From: Paraburkholderia megapolitana
GTDB taxonomy: Bacteria > Pseudomonadota > Gammaproteobacteria > Burkholderiales > Burkholderiaceae
Assembly (NCBI RefSeq): GCF_007556815.1
Contig: NZ_CP041745.1
Coordinates: 744,001-808,000, forward strand
DNA length: 64,000 nt
Direction of reading: 5' to 3'
The notes under the pieces are model-generated. The model searched no databases. It was given only the letters and a program-made list of their open reading frames with translations, and was not told the origin of the DNA. The position numbers and the translations under genes were made by a program. Shown in pieces: positions 7,317 to 16,179 of this stretch (its first letter is position 1; each line of letters begins with the position of its first letter).

Positions 7317-9695
7317 ATGAACCAGCAAGCTGAGCCGTTCCTGAAGGACGCGCAGAATCTCGACGACCTGATCAACGACTTCACGCAGGTCCACGTGTCG
7401 CGTCCGCATGAATCCGCGCACCTGCATGTAAGCGGCCGCGCCACCTACACCGACGATATTCCCGTCGTCGCAGGCACGTTGCACGCCGCGCTCGGTCTGT
7501 CGACGAAAGCGCACGCGCGGATCGTCTCGATGTCGTTCGATGCCGTGCGCGCGACACCGGGCGTGATCGCCGTGCTCACCGCCGAAGACATTCCCGGCGC
7601 CAACGACGTCGGCCCGATCATCCACGGCGACGATCCGATTCTTGCCGACGGGATCGTGCAGTACGTCGGCCAGCCGTTCTTCATCGTCGTTGCGACGTCG
7701 CACGACACGGCGCGCCTCGGTGCGCGTCGAGCGGAGATCGTCTACGAAGAGCTGCCCGCGATCATGACCGCGCAGCAAGCCCGCGCCGCCGATTCACGCG
7801 TCCTGCCGCCGATGAAGCTCGCGCGCGGCGACGCCGGCACAAAGATCGCCCGCGCGGCACACCGCGATGCAGGCGAGATGCTGCTCGGCGGTCAGGAGCA
7901 GTTCTATCTGGAAGGACAGATTTCGTATGCGGTGCCGAAGGACGACGACGGCATGCACATCTGGTGCTCGACCCAGCACCCGACGGAAATGCAGCACCTC
8001 GTTGCACACGCGCTCGGTATCGCGTCGCATAACGTACTGGTCGAATGTCGGCGCATGGGCGGTGGGTTCGGCGGCAAGGAGTCGCAGTCGGGGTTGTTCG
8101 CGTGCTGCGCGGCGCTCGCTGCGTGGAAGCTGCTGTGTCCGGTCAAGCTGCGTCCCGATCGCGACGACGACATGATGGTCACGGGCAAGCGCCACGATTT
8201 CCACTACACGTATGAAGTCGGTTACGCCGATGACGGTACGATCGAAGGCGTTGGGGTCGATATGACATCGCGCTGCGGCTTCTCGGCGGATCTGTCGGGA
8301 CCGGTGATGACGCGCGCCGTGTGCCACTTCGACAACGCGTACTGGTTGCCGGATGTATCGATTGCGGGTTTCTGCGGCAAGACGAATACGCAGTCGAACA
8401 CTGCGTTTCGTGGGTTTGGCGGCCCGCAGGGTGCATTTGCGATCGAGTACATCATGGACGACGTCGCGCGTTCGCTCGGGCTCGATCCGCTCGATGTGCG
8501 TCGTCGCAACCTGTACGGCAAGACCGAACAGAACCAGACGCCGTACGGCCAGGTCATCGACGACAACGTGATCCACGAACTGCTCGACGAAATCGAAGCG
8601 ACCAGCGACTACCGCGCGCGCCGTGCCGCGGTTCGTGAGTTCAACGCGAACAATGAGATCCTGAAGAAGGGCCTCGCGATCACGCCCGTGAAGTTCGGCA
8701 TCGCGTTCAACGTGACGCACTTCAACCAGGCGGGTGCGCTCGTCCACATCTATACCGACGGTTCGGTGCTCGTGAATCACGGCGGCACCGAGATGGGCCA
8801 GGGGCTCAACACGAAGGTCGCGCAGGTCGTTGCGCACGAACTCGGCATTCCGTTTGCACGCGTACGGGTCACCGCAACCGATACGAGCAAGGTCGCGAAT
8901 ACATCGGCGACGGCGGCATCGACGGGTTCGGATCTGAACGGCAAGGCCGCGCAGGATGCGGCGCGGCAGTTGCGCGAACGCCTCGCCGCACTGGCCGCCG
9001 AGCGCTATGGGGAAGGCAAGGTCAGCGCCGCCGAAGTGCGTTTCGGCAATGGCGCGGTGAGTGTCGGCGGGACGATCGTGCCGTTCGACGAACTGGTTGC
9101 CAAGGCGTATCTCGCGCGGGTGCAGTTGTGGTCCGATGGCTTCTACGCGACGCCGAAACTCTACTGGGACCAGGCGAAACTGCAGGGTCGGCCGTTCCAT
9201 TACTACTCGTACGGGGCGGCGGTGTCGGAGGTCGTGATCGATACGCTGACCGGCGAGATGCGCGTGCTGCGCGCGGATGCGTTGCACGACGTCGGGGCGT
9301 CGCTGAACCCGGCGCTCGATGTCGGCCAGGTCGAAGGTGGCTTTGTCCAGGGCATGGGCTGGCTCACCACCGAGGAACTATGGTGGAACGCGGGCGGCAA
9401 GCTGATGACACACGCGCCGTCCACCTACAAGATTCCAACCGTCAACGACACACCGCCCGACTTCCGCGTGCGGCTCTTCAAGAACCGTAACGCGGAGGAC
9501 AGCATTCACCGCTCGAAGGCGGTCGGCGAGCCGCCGCTGCTGCTGCCTTTCTCGGTGTTCTTCGCGGTGCGCGATGCGGTAGCGAGTGTCGCCGACTATG
9601 CGGTCAATCCGCCGTTGAACGCACCGGCCACCGCTGCGGAGATTCTTAGAGCGGTCGGTGCGGTGCGCGAAGCGGCGCGGGCGAGGGCAGCATGA
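7317..9695 (+). CDS. xdhB: Xanthine dehydrogenase large subunit (molybdopterin)
   Basis: A 792-residue molybdenum-cofactor subunit that carries out the hydroxylation of purines. Visible features are the aldehyde oxidase/xanthine dehydrogenase N-terminal domain (to about residue 140), 'GGGFGGKESQ' of the cofactor site, 'AFRGFGGPQGAFA' with the substrate-orienting Arg, 'GGTEMGQGLNTKV', and near the C-terminus 'VGEPPLLLPFSV' containing the catalytic base Glu. Length is normal for bacterial XdhB. The stop overlaps the xdhC start (ATGA), indicating translational coupling. Confidence 0.96.
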   Translation: MNQQAEPFLKDAQNLDDLINDFTQVHVSRPHESAHLHVSGRATYTDDIPVVAGTLHAALGLSTKAHARIVSMSFDAVRATPGVIAVLTAEDIPGANDVGPIIHGDDPILADGIVQYVGQPFFIVVATSHDTARLGARRAEIVYEELPAIMTAQQARAADSRVLPPMKLARGDAGTKIARAAHRDAGEMLLGGQEQFYLEGQISYAVPKDDDGMHIWCSTQHPTEMQHLVAHALGIASHNVLVECRRMGGGFGGKESQSGLFACCAALAAWKLLCPVKLRPDRDDDMMVTGKRHDFHYTYEVGYADDGTIEGVGVDMTSRCGFSADLSGPVMTRAVCHFDNAYWLPDVSIAGFCGKTNTQSNTAFRGFGGPQGAFAIEYIMDDVARSLGLDPLDVRRRNLYGKTEQNQTPYGQVIDDNVIHELLDEIEATSDYRARRAAVREFNANNEILKKGLAITPVKFGIAFNVTHFNQAGALVHIYTDGSVLVNHGGTEMGQGLNTKVAQVVAHELGIPFARVRVTATDTSKVANTSATAASTGSDLNGKAAQDAARQLRERLAALAAERYGEGKVSAAEVRFGNGAVSVGGTIVPFDELVAKAYLARVQLWSDGFYATPKLYWDQAKLQGRPFHYYSYGAAVSEVVIDTLTGEMRVLRADALHDVGASLNPALDVGQVEGGFVQGMGWLTTEELWWNAGGKLMTHAPSTYKIPTVNDTPPDFRVRLFKNRNAEDSIHRSKAVGEPPLLLPFSVFFAVRDAVASVADYAVNPPLNAPATAAEILRAVGAVREAARARAA

Positions 9696-10321
9696 TTGCC
9701 GGTCTGCGTTCATCGTCTGCAAGCGCAGCTGATGCGCCGGTGCGGATCGGACGTCGTAGTAGTGCGCCGTCGCAGCCGAGCAAACCGATGCACATCGTGT
9801 TGTTCGGCGCGGGCCACGTCGGGCACGCGCTCATCACGCTGCTCGGCATGTTGCCGTGTGTCGTGCAATGGGTCGACGAACGCGACGAGCTGTTTCCCGA
9901 CGAGGTGCCGGCCAACGTGCAGATCGAAGCCACCGACACGCCCGATGCGATCGTCGATAACGTGCCGGCAGGCGCCTACTTCCTGGTGATGACGCACAAC
10001 CACGCACTCGATTTCACGCTTGCGACGCGCATCATGCGGCGTCGCGACTTTACGTACTTCGGCATGATCGGTTCGAAGACGAAGCGTGTGAAGTTCGAGC
10101 GTCGTTTGATCGAGCGTGGTGTCGAACCCGGGCGGCTCGCGCAGATGACCTGTCCGATCGGCGTGGCAGGGATCGTCGACAAGGCGCCGCATGCGATCGC
10201 GTTGGCTGTGTGTGCGGAGTTGCTGCAAATCCGCACGCGCGAGGCTGCGCGTGCCGCGTTCGACGCTAGCGCCAACGCTAACCCAGGCGCGTCGTCACAC
10301 GGCGTCACTGCGAACGTCTAA
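9692..10321 (+). CDS. xdhC: XdhC-like molybdenum cofactor insertion protein, N-terminal domain missing
   Basis: XdhC binds and protects the molybdenum cofactor and hands it to xanthine dehydrogenase. This protein is 209 residues against about 300-350 for the family. After a 32-residue Ser/Ala/Pro-rich leader it goes directly into the C-terminal Rossmann-like domain ('MHIVLFGAGHVGHAL', then 'DFTYFGMIGSKTKR' and 'CPIGVAGI.DKAP'). The N-terminal XdhC/CoxI domain is absent. It cannot be hidden upstream in another frame, because xdhB runs intact to the ATGA overlap. It may be an internal deletion that left a functional half, or a degraded gene. Confidence 0.85.
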   Translation: MIAGLRSSSASAADAPVRIGRRSSAPSQPSKPMHIVLFGAGHVGHALITLLGMLPCVVQWVDERDELFPDEVPANVQIEATDTPDAIVDNVPAGAYFLVMTHNHALDFTLATRIMRRRDFTYFGMIGSKTKRVKFERRLIERGVEPGRLAQMTCPIGVAGIVDKAPHAIALAVCAELLQIRTREAARAAFDASANANPGASSHGVTANV

Positions 10322-10332
10322 CGTGCCCGGAA

Positions 10333-11307
10333 TCAAACAACCGACGCACGCTTGCGCCGCGCCCCCTTCGCAATCAGCGTCTCCGACACCTGCGCCATCA
10401 AACCGCGCAACCAGCCGATATCGCTCGGCCGGTCCGGCTGCGGATGCCACAGCTGATAACACTTGATCCGCGGAAACGGAATCGGCGCCTCGACGACCGC
10501 GAGCGGCAACAGGTTCGCGTAGTGCATCGCGAAGCGCCGCGTCGTCGTAAAGATCAGGTCCGATTGCAACAGCACCTGCGGCACGAGCCCGAAGTACGGC
10601 AACGTCGTCACGATATGCCGTTCGGCATGCGCTCGCGCGAGGCCGATATCGATTGCGCCACCGCGACCGCCGCTATACGGCGTCGGTGCGAGATGCGGAG
10701 CCGCGAGATACGCATCGCGAGTGAGCGGCGTCTGCGCGAGCGGATGATCGGCGCGCATCATGCAGACCACCGTATCGGAGAACAGATCGCTGCGAGCAAA
10801 GCGTGCATCGGGTTTTGGCCAGTTGCCGATCACGAGATCGAGTTCGCCGGCATCGAGTGCAGCGGTGTGATCGAGCATCGGATTCAGCGAGTCGATCTCG
10901 AGATGCGCATGCGGTGCGGCCTCGCGGAACTGCGCGATGACCGTCGGCATGAAGAAGTCGTTCAGATAGTCCGGTGCGGCGACGCGAAACGTACGCCGCG
11001 AGCGCGCCGGATCGAAATCGCCGTGCGGCGTCGCGACGAAGTCCACCTCACGCAACGCGCGCTGAGCTGCGGCGAGCAGCGACGCGCCATATTCGGTGGG
11101 CACCATGCCCGATTTGCCGCGCACGAGTATCGGATCGTTGAGCGTTTCGCGCAGCTTGCGCAACGCGGTGCTGATCGCCGGCTGCGTCTGGTTCAGGCGC
11201 AACGCTGTCTGCGTGACGCTGCGCTCGACGAGCAGCGTGCGCAGCACGCGCACGAGCCAGATATCGAGGGAGGCGGCGGTATCGTCGTCCATGATCAAAC
11301 AGGGCAA
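10333..11307 (-). CDS. LysR-family transcriptional regulator
   Basis: A 324-residue LysR protein, with the HTH in residues about 20-75 ('TQTALRLNQTQPAIS', 'LNDPILVRGKSGMVPT') and a co-inducer-binding domain after residue 95. The wording of its DNA-binding domain resembles the NahR/LinR/PcpR-like group. It converges on xdhC with only 11 bases between the stops. Two starts are possible, 'MPCLIMDDD' or the Met five codons later. A role in purine catabolism is possible from position but unproven. Confidence 0.9.
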   Translation of the reverse strand: MPCLIMDDDTAASLDIWLVRVLRTLLVERSVTQTALRLNQTQPAISTALRKLRETLNDPILVRGKSGMVPTEYGASLLAAAQRALREVDFVATPHGDFDPARSRRTFRVAAPDYLNDFFMPTVIAQFREAAPHAHLEIDSLNPMLDHTAALDAGELDLVIGNWPKPDARFARSDLFSDTVVCMMRADHPLAQTPLTRDAYLAAPHLAPTPYSGGRGGAIDIGLARAHAERHIVTTLPYFGLVPQVLLQSDLIFTTTRRFAMHYANLLPLAVVEAPIPFPRIKCYQLWHPQPDRPSDIGWLRGLMAQVSETLIAKGARRKRASVV

Positions 11308-11458
11308 GGCGGGTCCGGATGAAGCGGTGCGCGTAACCGGCTTGCCGGACAGTTCGCGCGCAGGGTCGCGAAGTCCATAACCTTAGGCTGTTTCAGGCGC
11401 GCCGGCATAGCGCGAGCGGTATGGCCGGCATCACGGGGCGTGTCGATGCGTCGATGAA

Positions 11459-12112
11459 TCAGGACTTCGAGGTCGTGGTGATGCCCAGCGGCAGCGTACT
11501 GATCCGCTTCACTTCCTTCGATTCCAGCCAGTTCGGCGTACGTGCGCAGTACAACACCATCGGCAACGCGTCTTCCCCCCAGAACAACTGATCGTTCATG
11601 CGGAACGTCGGCACGCCGAACACGCCGAGCTTGATCGCTTCGGCGGTATTGCGCTGCAATTGCGCCTTTGTTTCCTCGCGTGCGATCAGCTGTGCGCCGT
11701 CGGGCACGCCGACACGCTCGCACAGCAGCGCAAAGCCTTCGTCAGTCGACGGATCGCGGCCTTCGCGCCAGATGAAGCGGAAAATTTCGCGCACGAAAGC
11801 AAGGTCGCCGTGCGCAGCGATTGCGAGCAGCAGCGGCCGGGTCGGATCGAACGGATGTGAGGGCGGCATGCGGAACGGGATGCCGAGCTGGTCCGCGCGA
11901 AACAGCGCGTGGCGGTACGTGTAGATGCGCTTGGCCGGTATCTCGGCCGCGACCCGTTGCCCCCAGTGGCGGTACAGGTCGTGCAGCGAGACGGGCACCG
12001 GCACGAACGGCATGCCGGGCCATTTGTCCTGTTGTTCGAGCAGCAGGTACGTGAACGGCGAGACAAAATCGTAAAACCACAGCGGCTGTCTGGCGTCGAT
12101 GCCATCGGTCAT
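11459..12112 (-). CDS. DsbA/2-hydroxychromene-2-carboxylate isomerase family protein
   Basis: A 217-residue thioredoxin-fold protein of the kappa-class GST/HCCA isomerase family. The N-terminal 'WFYDFVSPFTYLLLEQ' carries the Ser that in this family activates glutathione in place of the DsbA cysteine pair. A helical insertion follows ('RHALFRADQLGIPFRMP'), and the cis-Pro loop is 'GVFGVPTFRMNDQLFWG'. I start at 'MTDGIDARQ', preceded by GGGAGA at the right distance; the frame is open 80 codons further but reads as non-coding and includes a tandem repeat. Family members isomerise aromatic degradation intermediates with glutathione. The actual substrate is unknown. Confidence 0.88.
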   Translation of the reverse strand: MTDGIDARQPLWFYDFVSPFTYLLLEQQDKWPGMPFVPVPVSLHDLYRHWGQRVAAEIPAKRIYTYRHALFRADQLGIPFRMPPSHPFDPTRPLLLAIAAHGDLAFVREIFRFIWREGRDPSTDEGFALLCERVGVPDGAQLIAREETKAQLQRNTAEAIKLGVFGVPTFRMNDQLFWGEDALPMVLYCARTPNWLESKEVKRISTLPLGITTTSKS

Positions 12113-12288
12113 GGATGTCTCCCGGAATGCGTTCGTCCCGGCGGGCCGTCGCTGCTGGCTTGCCGGAACTGTGTCGATCTTACGCGGTGCAAGGCGCTGC
12201 TGCACTGGTTTTGGCAAGGCGGCGTCGGGTGCGGGGGGCCGCGCATGCGTTGGGTGCGTGTGGCTGCTCAGGTGTTCGACGATGCACA

Positions 12289-12353
12289 CGCCAGACCCGT
12301 GCGGCAGATCCATGCGCCAGACCCGTCCGCCAGACCCACGCGCCGGATTCAAG
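12289..12353. repeat. Five imperfect 13-bp tandem repeats
   Basis: Five consecutive 13-base units: CGCCAGACCCGTG, CGGCAGATCCATG, CGCCAGACCCGTC, CGCCAGACCCACG and a decayed CGCCGGATTCAAG. The last unit contains the stop codon of the TAXI-type gene (12349-12351). The rest lies in the 240 bases between that gene and the DsbA-like gene. Unit length not divisible by three means copy changes would shift any frame read through it. Confidence 0.75.
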
Positions 12354-13821
12354 CGGATCGCGTCGGCGCCGCCGGGTTCGCGTTATCGGCCCCAGGACCG
12401 GCTTCAGACGGCCCCGACAGCCCGGCCGTATCGCTGGCGTCACCGCTATCGCTGTTATCGCGCGGCACACGCGAGAGCCGCGTGCGCACGAAACCGATAT
12501 GTTCGCGCAGCACATAGAACTGGTCGGCATAGGCGAGTGGCATCTTCAGCCCGTTCACCGATTCCTCGATCGAGTCGAGTTTTTCCAGCAACGTGTCACG
12601 CTCGGCCGCCGAGGTCTCGCTGAGCGCGCCGCGCTCGATGGCGATCAGCGCGCCGTACCAGCGATAGATGCGCGATTTCACCCGCCATGCATACAGCGAC
12701 GGCACGAGCCGCAAACCCGGAATCAGCACGACGACGAGCGGCACCAGCACGACGAGCAGACGATCCGCGAGACTCGCGAGCCAGAACGGCAGCACGCGGT
12801 AGAGGAAACTCTTGCCCGACTTGTAGTAGCGCGCGGCATCGTCGCTGAGCGGGAAGTCGTGGGTGAGCTGCGAGGGAAATTCGCCGGCCCGTTGCAGCAC
12901 GCTCGCCTTGCCGTGCACGTCGCGTGCGGCTTCGATCAGCAGGTCCGACAGCGCGGGATGCAGCGAGTCGCGCGCGACCAGTTCGGCGGTCGGCGCGACC
13001 ATGTGGATCGTCGCCGACGGCAGGTTCTTGCCGAGATCGAATGCGCCCGGCGGCAGGTCGACCGTGGTCAGGTATGGAAAGCGCCGCGTGTACGCGTCGG
13101 CTTGCGTGAAGTTGTAGAACTGCACACCGGGCGTGCGATACAGCTTGCCCATCACCGGCGGTTGCGCCGAATCGCCGGTCAGGAACGCGGCGTCGATCTT
13201 GCCGGAGATCAGCGCCTGGGCCGCTTCGTCGCCGGAGAGCGGCAGCAGCGTCGTGGGACCGGCGTCGGGCGTGATGCCGTTCGCCTTCAGCATTGCAAGC
13301 GCCAGCTCGCGCGTGCCGCTGCCTTCGGCGCCGATGGCGAGGCGCTTGCCCTTGAACTCGGAGAGCCGCGCGACCGTCGGGCCGCGATAGAAAATGGCCA
13401 GCGGCACATACGCCACGCTGCCGAGCGACACCAGTCCGTCGCGCGACGTCGACGGCGAGATGCCGTCCTGGACGAAGCCGACGTCGGTGTCCGCGTTGGG
13501 ATCGGACAGCCGCTTGAGATTATCGAGCGAGCCTTCGGAGGTCAGCACGACGAGCGTCACGCGATTGCGCGCAAGGATCTTCTTGTATTTCTCCGCGGCG
13601 ACCCAGAACGTGCTGCCGCGCGGGCCGGCGCTGATCGTCAGGGTGTCGGGCGGCGCCGGCTGGATCAGCCGGAAGGCGAACCAGATCGCGATAACGCTAA
13701 CCAGCAGGATGGGACCAAACGAGACGGCCAGATCGCGCCAGGAAATCGCCACGAAGCGGGCGACGAGGCGGGGCTTGCGCGAAGCCCTGGGAGCGGAGTC
13801 GGGACCTTTTGAAGGTTTCAT
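12349..13821 (-). CDS. TAXI-family TRAP-type substrate-binding protein with membrane anchors
   Basis: A 490-residue protein. After a basic N-terminus there is a transmembrane segment (residues about 28-52, 'FGPILLVSVIAIWFAFRL'), a periplasmic TAXI binding domain ('LTISAGPRGSTFWVAAEKY', 'VGFVQDG', 'LAIGAEGSGTRELALAML'), then a second hydrophobic segment about residues 355-380 and a cytoplasmic tail with a charged helix. TAXI proteins feed TRAP transporters, but no TRAP permease is nearby and the anchored architecture suggests a sensor or scaffold role instead. The stop lies inside a tandem repeat. Confidence 0.85.
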   Translation of the reverse strand: MKPSKGPDSAPRASRKPRLVARFVAISWRDLAVSFGPILLVSVIAIWFAFRLIQPAPPDTLTISAGPRGSTFWVAAEKYKKILARNRVTLVVLTSEGSLDNLKRLSDPNADTDVGFVQDGISPSTSRDGLVSLGSVAYVPLAIFYRGPTVARLSEFKGKRLAIGAEGSGTRELALAMLKANGITPDAGPTTLLPLSGDEAAQALISGKIDAAFLTGDSAQPPVMGKLYRTPGVQFYNFTQADAYTRRFPYLTTVDLPPGAFDLGKNLPSATIHMVAPTAELVARDSLHPALSDLLIEAARDVHGKASVLQRAGEFPSQLTHDFPLSDDAARYYKSGKSFLYRVLPFWLASLADRLLVVLVPLVVVLIPGLRLVPSLYAWRVKSRIYRWYGALIAIERGALSETSAAERDTLLEKLDSIEESVNGLKMPLAYADQFYVLREHIGFVRTRLSRVPRDNSDSGDASDTAGLSGPSEAGPGADNANPAAPTRSA

Positions 13822-14401
13822 TGGATAGGTAGCGATGACGTCCTAGCAACAGGCAGCGGGCGCTTAAAAGCCGTATGGCGCGGGCCGCCGGCGCTGTACG
13901 ACAGGTTCGCGCCGATGGTACATGAGATTACAGCGTACGGCGGCACGGCGTCACAAACCCGTAACAAATGGTGAATCGGCGCGCGCCGGTCGACATGGGG
14001 ATGTCGGCCGACGACCACGTTTTCACCTCTGGTCGATGCCCGCGATGCAGTGCACCAGATGGTGAGATTCACGGCTGTGGCGGGCAAACCCGCTCACTAA
14101 ACCCTTTGCGCTTCTCGCGCGGCTAGATTAAATTGTGCATCGCTGCCGCGATTGAAGGTTCCCGGCGCGACCCGGCAAGGAACAAGCAGAACCGGGCGCG
14201 TCGCAGGTCCGCGCGGCAGGTCGGCCGGCGCATCGTATGGCGTTCGGCGCGGCCGCAGCCTCTCGCCTCTCGCACACCGTGTCGCAGCCATAGTCGGCCG
14301 TCGCTGCCGCGCCTTGCAGGCGCCGCGCGTTCGGGCCGCCGGTAGTCGTAACAAAGCCGCTGGGTAGATGCGGTCCAAACCGAAGTACAAAAGGAGAAAT
14401 C
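13822..14401. other. Intergenic region, no gene seen
   Basis: About 580 bases with no supported coding frame; the open frames on the minus strand are Arg/Ala-rich shadows. It must contain the promoters of the TAXI-type gene (leftward) and the BON-domain gene (rightward). A good ribosome-binding site (AAGGAG) precedes the latter. Confidence 0.5.
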
Positions 14402-14755
14402 ATGAAATCGGTCGATTTTCTGAAGGCGTTGAGTGGTGTAGTAGCCGTTGTGGTGGCGTGCAACGTGTATGCGCAGGCAAGCGGTGCGGACACGACAGCG
14501 GCGCCGGCCGCTGCAACGACGAGCGCCAAAACCGTCAAGAAGGCTGACCGCCAGCTGGGCCGCAAGGTGCGCGCTGCGATCAGCAAGGCGCAAGGCGTCG
14601 ACGTGTCGAACATCTCCGTGCGTGCACGTGGCGGCGCTGTCACGCTGACCGGCTCGGTGCCCGATCAAGGCCAGATCGACAAGGCCGGCGCTGCGGCGCA
14701 AGGCGTGGCTGGCGTGACGTCGGTATCGAACAAGCTGTCGGTTGTGCAGCAGTAA
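14402..14755 (+). CDS. Periplasmic BON-domain protein
   Basis: A 117-residue secreted protein: signal peptide at residues 1-24 ('LSGVVAVVVACNVYAQA'), a short Ala/Thr linker, then one BON domain (about 45-115) with 'RKVRAAISKAQGVDVSNISV' and 'GGAVTLTGSVPDQGQIDKA'. BON domains bind phospholipid or envelope surfaces and occur in OsmY-like stress proteins. The AAGGAG five bases upstream decides the start. A strong terminator follows, so it is probably monocistronic. Confidence 0.92.
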   Translation: MKSVDFLKALSGVVAVVVACNVYAQASGADTTAAPAAATTSAKTVKKADRQLGRKVRAAISKAQGVDVSNISVRARGGAVTLTGSVPDQGQIDKAGAAAQGVAGVTSVSNKLSVVQQ

Positions 14756-14826
14756 GCGTCCAGCATTTGTCCGCGTCGGCTCGCGCATCGCGCGGGTGCG
14801 GCGGGCACAGACAGGCTGAACCCAAG

Positions 14827-14858
14827 ACGGGCTCCGGTGTTTCACCGGGGCCCGTTTT
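14827..14858 (+). terminator. Rho-independent terminator after the BON gene
   Basis: A 13-base-pair stem (ACGGGCTCCGGTG / CACCGGGGCCCGT, one imperfect pair) with a TTT loop, followed by TTTCT. It lies about 70 bases after the BON-domain stop. Confidence 0.85.
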
Positions 14859-14987
14859 CTATGGCGCGTAAGCTCGCGTCGATGCGTCGCGAATGTTTAA
14901 ACGCCGACGATGTCCGCACGTGGCCGATGACACACAAATTTCGCAGCTTCCGGCGTACTGTGTGAACGTGCAATGGGAGCGGACGTC

Positions 14988-15239
14988 ATGGAAAGGGCAC
15001 TTGAGCGCTACACCGACCTGCCGATCGGCGCACGGGCGGCATTCGAACTGGTCTGCGCGCGGCACGGATTTGCGCCCGCGCACTTCGAGGTGATTGCAGG
15101 CGCCGATCCGGACGATGCGGCTCATCGTCCGCTCGTGACGATCCGGCGGGGCGGCTGGGCGCAGTCGTATTTCGCCGACGAAGCGGGCCACTGGGTCAGG
15201 CAGTTCGAGACCGATCTGAACTGCCGGTTTTTCAAGTAG
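14988..15239 (+). CDS. Small conserved-looking hypothetical protein, 83 aa
   Basis: A soluble protein of 83 residues beginning 'MERALERYTDLPIGARAAF'. It contains 'VTIRRGGWAQSYFADEAGHW' and ends 'DLNCRFFK'. I chose this ATG because GGGAG lies about nine bases upstream; an ATG five codons earlier lacks such a site. No domain is recognised. Codon use fits the chromosome. It converges with the TSUP permease gene. Confidence 0.65.
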   Translation: MERALERYTDLPIGARAAFELVCARHGFAPAHFEVIAGADPDDAAHRPLVTIRRGGWAQSYFADEAGHWVRQFETDLNCRFFK

Positions 15240-15257
15240 GCTGCGCCGCTCCCGCCA

Positions 15258-16046
15258 CTACGCCAGCACGAGCCGCACCCCCACCAGCGTCAGCGTTGCC
15301 GCAAGAATATTGCGCAACAGCGCATCCGGCGCCCGCGACGACAGCAGGCTGCCCACCGCGATTCCGGGCAACGAACCGACCAGCAGCGACAGCAGCATCG
15401 ACCAGTCGATTGAACCGAGAAGCCAGTGCCCGGCGCCCGCGAGCAACGTAAGCGGCACCGCGTGCGCAATATCGGAGCCGACGATGCGCGTGGTCGGCAG
15501 TGCCGGGTACAGCAGCAACAGCACCGTCACGCCGATCGCGCCCGCTCCCACCGAGGTCAGCGACACCAGCACGCCCAGCACCGCGCCGGTCAGCACAGTC
15601 AGGCCCAGCGTGCGGCCCTGGCTCGGCGCGCGGTCGCGCTTTGCGGCCAGCGCCGCAAGCTGCGGGCGGAACACCAGCGCCACGGAAGTAATCAGCAGTG
15701 CCGCGCCGAGTACGACCTGGATCAACCGGCTGGCGCCAGGCGTGTCCATGCCATAGCGATGCAGCACGATCAGCGTGATCGTCGTGGCGGGCACGCTACC
15801 GGCTGCGAGGCGCGCCGTGATCTGCCAGTCGATGGTGCCTTTCAGTCCATGCACGAGCGTACCGGTCGCCTTCGTCGCGGCGGCGTACAGCAGATCCGTG
15901 CCGACCGCGGTGGCCGGGTGGATACCGAACAGCAGCACGAGGATCGGCGTCATCAGCGAGCCGCCGCCTACACCCGTCAGCCCGACCAGGAATCCGACGC
16001 CCAGACCGGAGACGGAGTACAGCAGTTCGATGTGGGGAAAGGCCAT
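15258..16046 (-). CDS. TSUP-family (TauE/SafE) membrane permease
   Basis: A 262-residue integral membrane protein with about eight predicted helices in two repeats. The repeat signature 'VGLTGVGGGSLMTPILVLLFG' (near residue 22) and its weaker second copy 'VSLTSVGAGAIGVTVLLLLYP' are characteristic of the TauE/SafE family, which moves sulfite, sulfoacetate or other organic anions. No sulfur gene is adjacent here, so the substrate remains open. Confidence 0.9.
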   Translation of the reverse strand: MAFPHIELLYSVSGLGVGFLVGLTGVGGGSLMTPILVLLFGIHPATAVGTDLLYAAATKATGTLVHGLKGTIDWQITARLAAGSVPATTITLIVLHRYGMDTPGASRLIQVVLGAALLITSVALVFRPQLAALAAKRDRAPSQGRTLGLTVLTGAVLGVLVSLTSVGAGAIGVTVLLLLYPALPTTRIVGSDIAHAVPLTLLAGAGHWLLGSIDWSMLLSLLVGSLPGIAVGSLLSSRAPDALLRNILAATLTLVGVRLVLA

Positions 16047-16179
16047 TGCGCGGACCGCGGACGGTTGTCGGATGCAGGTTGCGAAGTGCGGTGTCCGAAG
16101 CCGCGCGTTCGCTCAGGCGAACGCGCGTCCGGTGGCGCGGCGAAAGTCCGCCATTGTCGCAAAACCGCGCGCTGCGTGC

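Noticed and set aside
7794..9287. 497-codon open frame antisense to xdhB
   Set aside because: Same shadow effect; no start signal or recognisable domain, and xdhB is intact.
12289..12353. Possible CRISPR array
   Set aside because: Units are 13 bp, contiguous and without spacers, so it is a simple tandem repeat.
14097..14390. Minus-strand frames upstream of the BON gene
   Set aside because: No ribosome-binding site, Arg-rich composition and overlap with the likely promoter region.
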